DNA of 6,756 nt from DSFT01 sp032249175 (lineage in GTDB: Bacteria > Hydrothermota > Hydrothermia > LBFQ01 > DSFT01): NCBI GenBank assembly GCA_032249175.1, contig JAVVGK010000089.1, forward strand, positions 1 to 6,756. Direction: 5' to 3'. This document shows, one piece after another, positions 5,052 through 6,756 of this stretch; the stretch's first letter is position 1, and each line of letters opens with the position of its first letter. The notes beneath the pieces were generated by a model. That model was given only the letters and a program-made list of their open reading frames with translations. It did no database searches and had not been told where the DNA came from. Position numbers and translations under genes: made by a program.

Positions 5052-5888
5052 ATGCCATTAGTATCTACGGATTGGGTATTGGAGCATATAAACGACCCTG
5101 ATGTAAGAATTTTAGAATGCTCAGAAGATGTTAGTTTATACGAGGATCGGCATATTCCTAATGCTCTAAATGTAAATTGGAAATTAGAATTAAGGGCAAA
5201 AGATAAAAGAGATTATATAGATAAGAAGGAATTTGAAAAACTAATGTCAAAATTAGGTATTAAAAAAGATACGAAAGTTATATTGTATGGAGATAAGGGG
5301 AATTGGTTTGCTTGCAATGCCTATTGGGTATTTAAATATTATGGACATAAAGAGGTTTATATTATGGACGGAGGTAGGAAAAAATGGGAAATGGAGAATA
5401 AACCTACTTCAAAAGAAATTATAGTACCAAATCCTACAATTTATAAAGCAGAGGAGAGAGATGAAAGTATTAGAGCATATATTTGGGAAATTAAAAAAGC
5501 ATTAGCAGAAAAGAGAAAAGATTTTATCCTCGTAGATATTCGTTCTCCCTTAGAGTATTCAGGAGAAATAGCAAGCGTATTACCAGAAGAGCAAGCTTTC
5601 GCTTCAGGACATATTCCAGGTGCTGTAAATATTCCTTGGGAGGAAAATTTAAATAGAACCAATTGGACATTTAAAAGTAAAGAAGAATTAGAAGAACTAT
5701 ATAAAAGTAAAGGTGTGACACCTGATAAGGAAGTAATCGTTTATTGTAGAGTAGGTGAGAGAAGTGCTATAAATTGGTTTGCTTTAAAATGTATATTAAA
5801 TTATCCAAGAGTTAAAAATTATGATGGCTCTTGGACAGAATGGGGAAATAGTGTAAAAGCAAAAGTTAAAAAGGGTTATGAGCCATGA
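5052..5888 (+). CDS. Two-domain rhodanese-type sulfurtransferase
   Basis: A 278-residue tandem rhodanese protein of the thiosulfate:cyanide sulfurtransferase family, which carries sulfur as a cysteine persulfide. The N-terminal domain (about 1-120) shows the STDWVLEHI entry, RHIPNALN (33-40) and the typical MDGGRKKWE end (105-113), but its loop reads YGDKGNWFA with Asp81 in place of cysteine, so it is the usual inactive structural domain. The C-terminal domain (about 140-278) has VDIRSPLEYSG (161-171), SGHIPGAVNIPW (185-196) and the active loop YCRVGERSAINWF with Cys232, then YDGSWTEWGN (257-266). The CRxGER loop matches bacterial thiosulfate sulfurtransferases rather than the CG[ST]G loop of 3-mercaptopyruvate enzymes. 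No signal peptide, so cytoplasmic. The frame is open upstream to 4971 through repeat A but has no start codon there. It overlaps the next gene by 4 nt (ATGA). Confidence 0.95.
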   Translation: MPLVSTDWVLEHINDPDVRILECSEDVSLYEDRHIPNALNVNWKLELRAKDKRDYIDKKEFEKLMSKLGIKKDTKVILYGDKGNWFACNAYWVFKYYGHKEVYIMDGGRKKWEMENKPTSKEIIVPNPTIYKAEERDESIRAYIWEIKKALAEKRKDFILVDIRSPLEYSGEIASVLPEEQAFASGHIPGAVNIPWEENLNRTNWTFKSKEELEELYKSKGVTPDKEVIVYCRVGERSAINWFALKCILNYPRVKNYDGSWTEWGNSVKAKVKKGYEP

Positions 5889-6514
5889 AAATTTTAGCAT
5901 TAGAACTTGTTAAAAATGTCTTAAATAAAGAGACAGGTTTATTTGTATTTCAAAATAAGGATGGTGGAGTAGTTAGAGTTTTTATGGTAAATGGAAAAAT
6001 ATATAGAGTTGATGGCACTTATGGAGAGGGAAAGAATGAATTAGCAAAATTATTTGTATGGGAGGGAGATGTTTATAAGAAGCAACTTCCAAGTGATTTT
6101 AAACCTGAAAAGGAAATTCCACTTGATGGATTTTATAAAATTGTAATATGGAAAGCAAATGAAAGCAAAGAAGAAACAAAATGGGATATAAAATTTGATG
6201 GCTTACTACAAAAGATAAGAAATTCATTTCCATTAGTAGATTTTGAAATCCCAAAAGGCTTATGGCTTTCCTTGGGAGAAGTTTTAGATATTGTAAGGAA
6301 ATATACGAAGTACGATGTAGTTATTACAACTGATGATTTTATACTCTTTTACGATGAAGGTGAAATTAAAGGTATTTATTCAAGAGATGGATTTATAGAT
6401 TTTCAAAAAGCACAAAAATTATCAAAAGATAACTTTTATGATTGGAAAGTTTATGTATTTCCTGATGAGAAATTTAAAGAGATTTATAGTAATTTGATGG
6501 ATTCTGAGACATAA
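5885..6514 (+). CDS. DUF4388-like protein, coupled to the rhodanese gene
   Basis: A 209-residue cytoplasmic protein. Residues about 1-80 follow the DUF4388 (PatA N-terminal-like) pattern: a helix, ETGLFVF (16-22), strands around GGVVRVFMVNGKIYRVDG with the NGKI turn (36-39), then GEGKNELAKLFVWEGDVYKK (47-66), matching the family's helix followed by a W-x-G-x-(F/Y) strand. Family members occur in signalling and surface-motility proteins, but their biochemical role is poorly known. Residues about 128-193 repeat the scheme in weaker form (LGEVLDIVRK, then FILFYDEGEIKGIYSRDGF, then WKVYVFP), suggesting an internal duplication. ATG at 5885 overlaps the rhodanese stop (ATGA), and AAGGG lies about 11 nt upstream, so the two proteins are co-translated. 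Domain assignment is by pattern and should be treated as probable. Confidence 0.72.
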   Translation: MKILALELVKNVLNKETGLFVFQNKDGGVVRVFMVNGKIYRVDGTYGEGKNELAKLFVWEGDVYKKQLPSDFKPEKEIPLDGFYKIVIWKANESKEETKWDIKFDGLLQKIRNSFPLVDFEIPKGLWLSLGEVLDIVRKYTKYDVVITTDDFILFYDEGEIKGIYSRDGFIDFQKAQKLSKDNFYDWKVYVFPDEKFKEIYSNLMDSET

Positions 6515-6647
6515 AGTTTTATATATTACAAAATTAGAGATTATTATTTCAGCAGACATAGATGGAAAAATAAAAAAATTAAATAGTTTCAGAACTATTA
6601 GAGAAGGCATTTCGTTGATGCTTTGTCCAATAAATGGTGTTAGGTAA
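6498..6647 (+). pseudogene. Possible C-terminal gene fragment within repeat copy B
   Basis: A plus-strand frame open for 49 codons from just after a TGA at 6495 to a TAA at 6645, without a usable start codon. It includes KVLYITKLEIIISADIDGK and GISLMLCPINGVR before the stop. The part from 6564 resembles 4971-5018 codon by codon (GKIKKLNSFRTIREGI against GKYRKINNFRIIVQGK), and the end (NGVR-stop) resembles NSVK-stop at 4898-4912. However, most base differences fall in first and second codon positions, which argues against protein-level selection. It may be a decayed gene end or a non-coding repeat that happens to be open. It overlaps the end of the DUF4388-like gene by 17 bp. Confidence 0.3.
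6582..6599. repeat. TCAG-loop hairpin in repeat copy B
   Basis: AATAGTT (6582-6588), loop TCAG, AACTATT (6593-6599): a perfect 7-bp stem, equivalent to 4989-5006 with a compensatory A-T to G-C change (6586/6595 against 4993/5002). Confidence 0.6.
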
Positions 6648-6701
6648 TTGATTATCAATAACTTATAAAAATTTCAGGAAATTATTGTTTTTTGAGGGTT
6701 T

Positions 6702-6714
6702 AAGCCGAAGGCTT
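6702..6714. repeat. Small hairpin in repeat copy B
   Basis: AAGCC pairs with GGCTT around a GAA loop; outer T-G and T-A pairs at 6701/6715 and 6700/6716 can extend it. Equivalent to 4944-4960. It is followed by GATTTCAGGG, not by a T run, so it is not a clear terminator. Confidence 0.5.
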
Positions 6715-6756
6715 GATTTCAGGGTGGGTGGGCAAAATATAGAAAAATAAATAGTT

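Larger units (their letters stand above)
6564..6756 (+). repeat. Intergenic degenerate repeat, copy B (continues past the window)
   Basis: The 242-nt stretch after the DUF4388-like gene holds no complete gene. It carries the same ordered blocks as 4880-5018: TCAG hairpin (6582-6599), GGTGTTAGGTAA (6636-6647), GAAGGCTT hairpin (6702-6714) and the 23-nt block at 6734-6756, where the window ends. AAATAGTT recurs at 6581 and 6749 with a period of 168 nt, suggesting a tandem unit whose next copy starts at the window edge. A G-rich patch (GGGTGGGTGGGC, 6722-6733) is unusual in this AT-rich context and absent from copy A. Confidence 0.65.

Noticed and set aside
5441..5662. Minus-strand open frame within the rhodanese gene
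   Set aside because: Antisense to the conserved catalytic domain; no independent support.
6422..6658. Minus-strand 78-codon open frame at the end of the window
   Set aside because: It runs antisense through the end of the DUF4388-like gene and repeat B, has a low-complexity hydrophobic translation and no ribosome binding site.
4880..6756. CRISPR array
   Set aside because: The repeated blocks are unevenly spaced, diverged and interleaved with coding genes; no constant repeat with unique spacers of regular length and no cas genes.

Overview
The window is a strongly AT-rich stretch of a bacterial chromosome with short intergenic gaps. Bacterial fatty-acid and pyrimidine enzymes (FabH, class I dihydroorotase) and an LptC-like lipoprotein point to a diderm, lipopolysaccharide-exporting bacterium. 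The tRNA gene does not encode its CCA end. Low GC, many Lys/Ile/Glu codons and several unfamiliar protein families would fit a poorly sampled, possibly thermophilic lineage, but the sequence alone does not let me name a phylum.

Layout. (1) 1-495, plus strand: a tRNA-Gln(CUG) gene followed 9 nt later by a small ORF of unknown function with a hydrophobic N-terminus. (2) 480-1727, minus: pyrC, overlapping the small ORF tail-to-tail by 16 bp. (3) 1728-2031: a strong GC-rich hairpin in the pyrC promoter region, and on the plus strand what looks like a frameshifted gene remnant. (4) 2032-4847, minus: a tightly packed, overlapping operon fabH > lptC-like lipoprotein > 88-aa conserved-looking small protein > 367-aa beta-rich probable exported protein. 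(5) 4848-5051: divergent intergenic region holding two copies of a degenerate repeat and the fabH and rhodanese promoters. (6) 5052-6514, plus: a two-domain rhodanese-type sulfurtransferase translationally coupled (ATGA) to a DUF4388-like protein. (7) 6515-6756: a second repeat-bearing intergenic region that runs off the window.

How it works together. The minus operon joins lipid synthesis (FabH starts fatty-acid chains) with cell-envelope functions (an LptC-like component and an apparently exported beta-sandwich protein), so its two unknown members may act at the envelope. The rhodanese/DUF4388 pair is a separate unit whose joint role is unknown.

The two clearest unusual signals are regulatory and repetitive. 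The 11-mer CTTTAAAATTT occurs immediately upstream of all four apparent transcription units (tRNA, pyrC, fabH, rhodanese) and I saw it nowhere else. Its TAAAAT core sits where a -10 box would put transcription starts on, or a few bases before, the start codon; those genes lack Shine-Dalgarno sites, whereas internal operon genes have them or overlap the preceding gene. This suggests leaderless expression of first genes. Second, a structured repeat occurs in both intergenic regions flanking the rhodanese pair, with a 7-bp TCAG-loop hairpin showing a compensatory base-pair change between copies.
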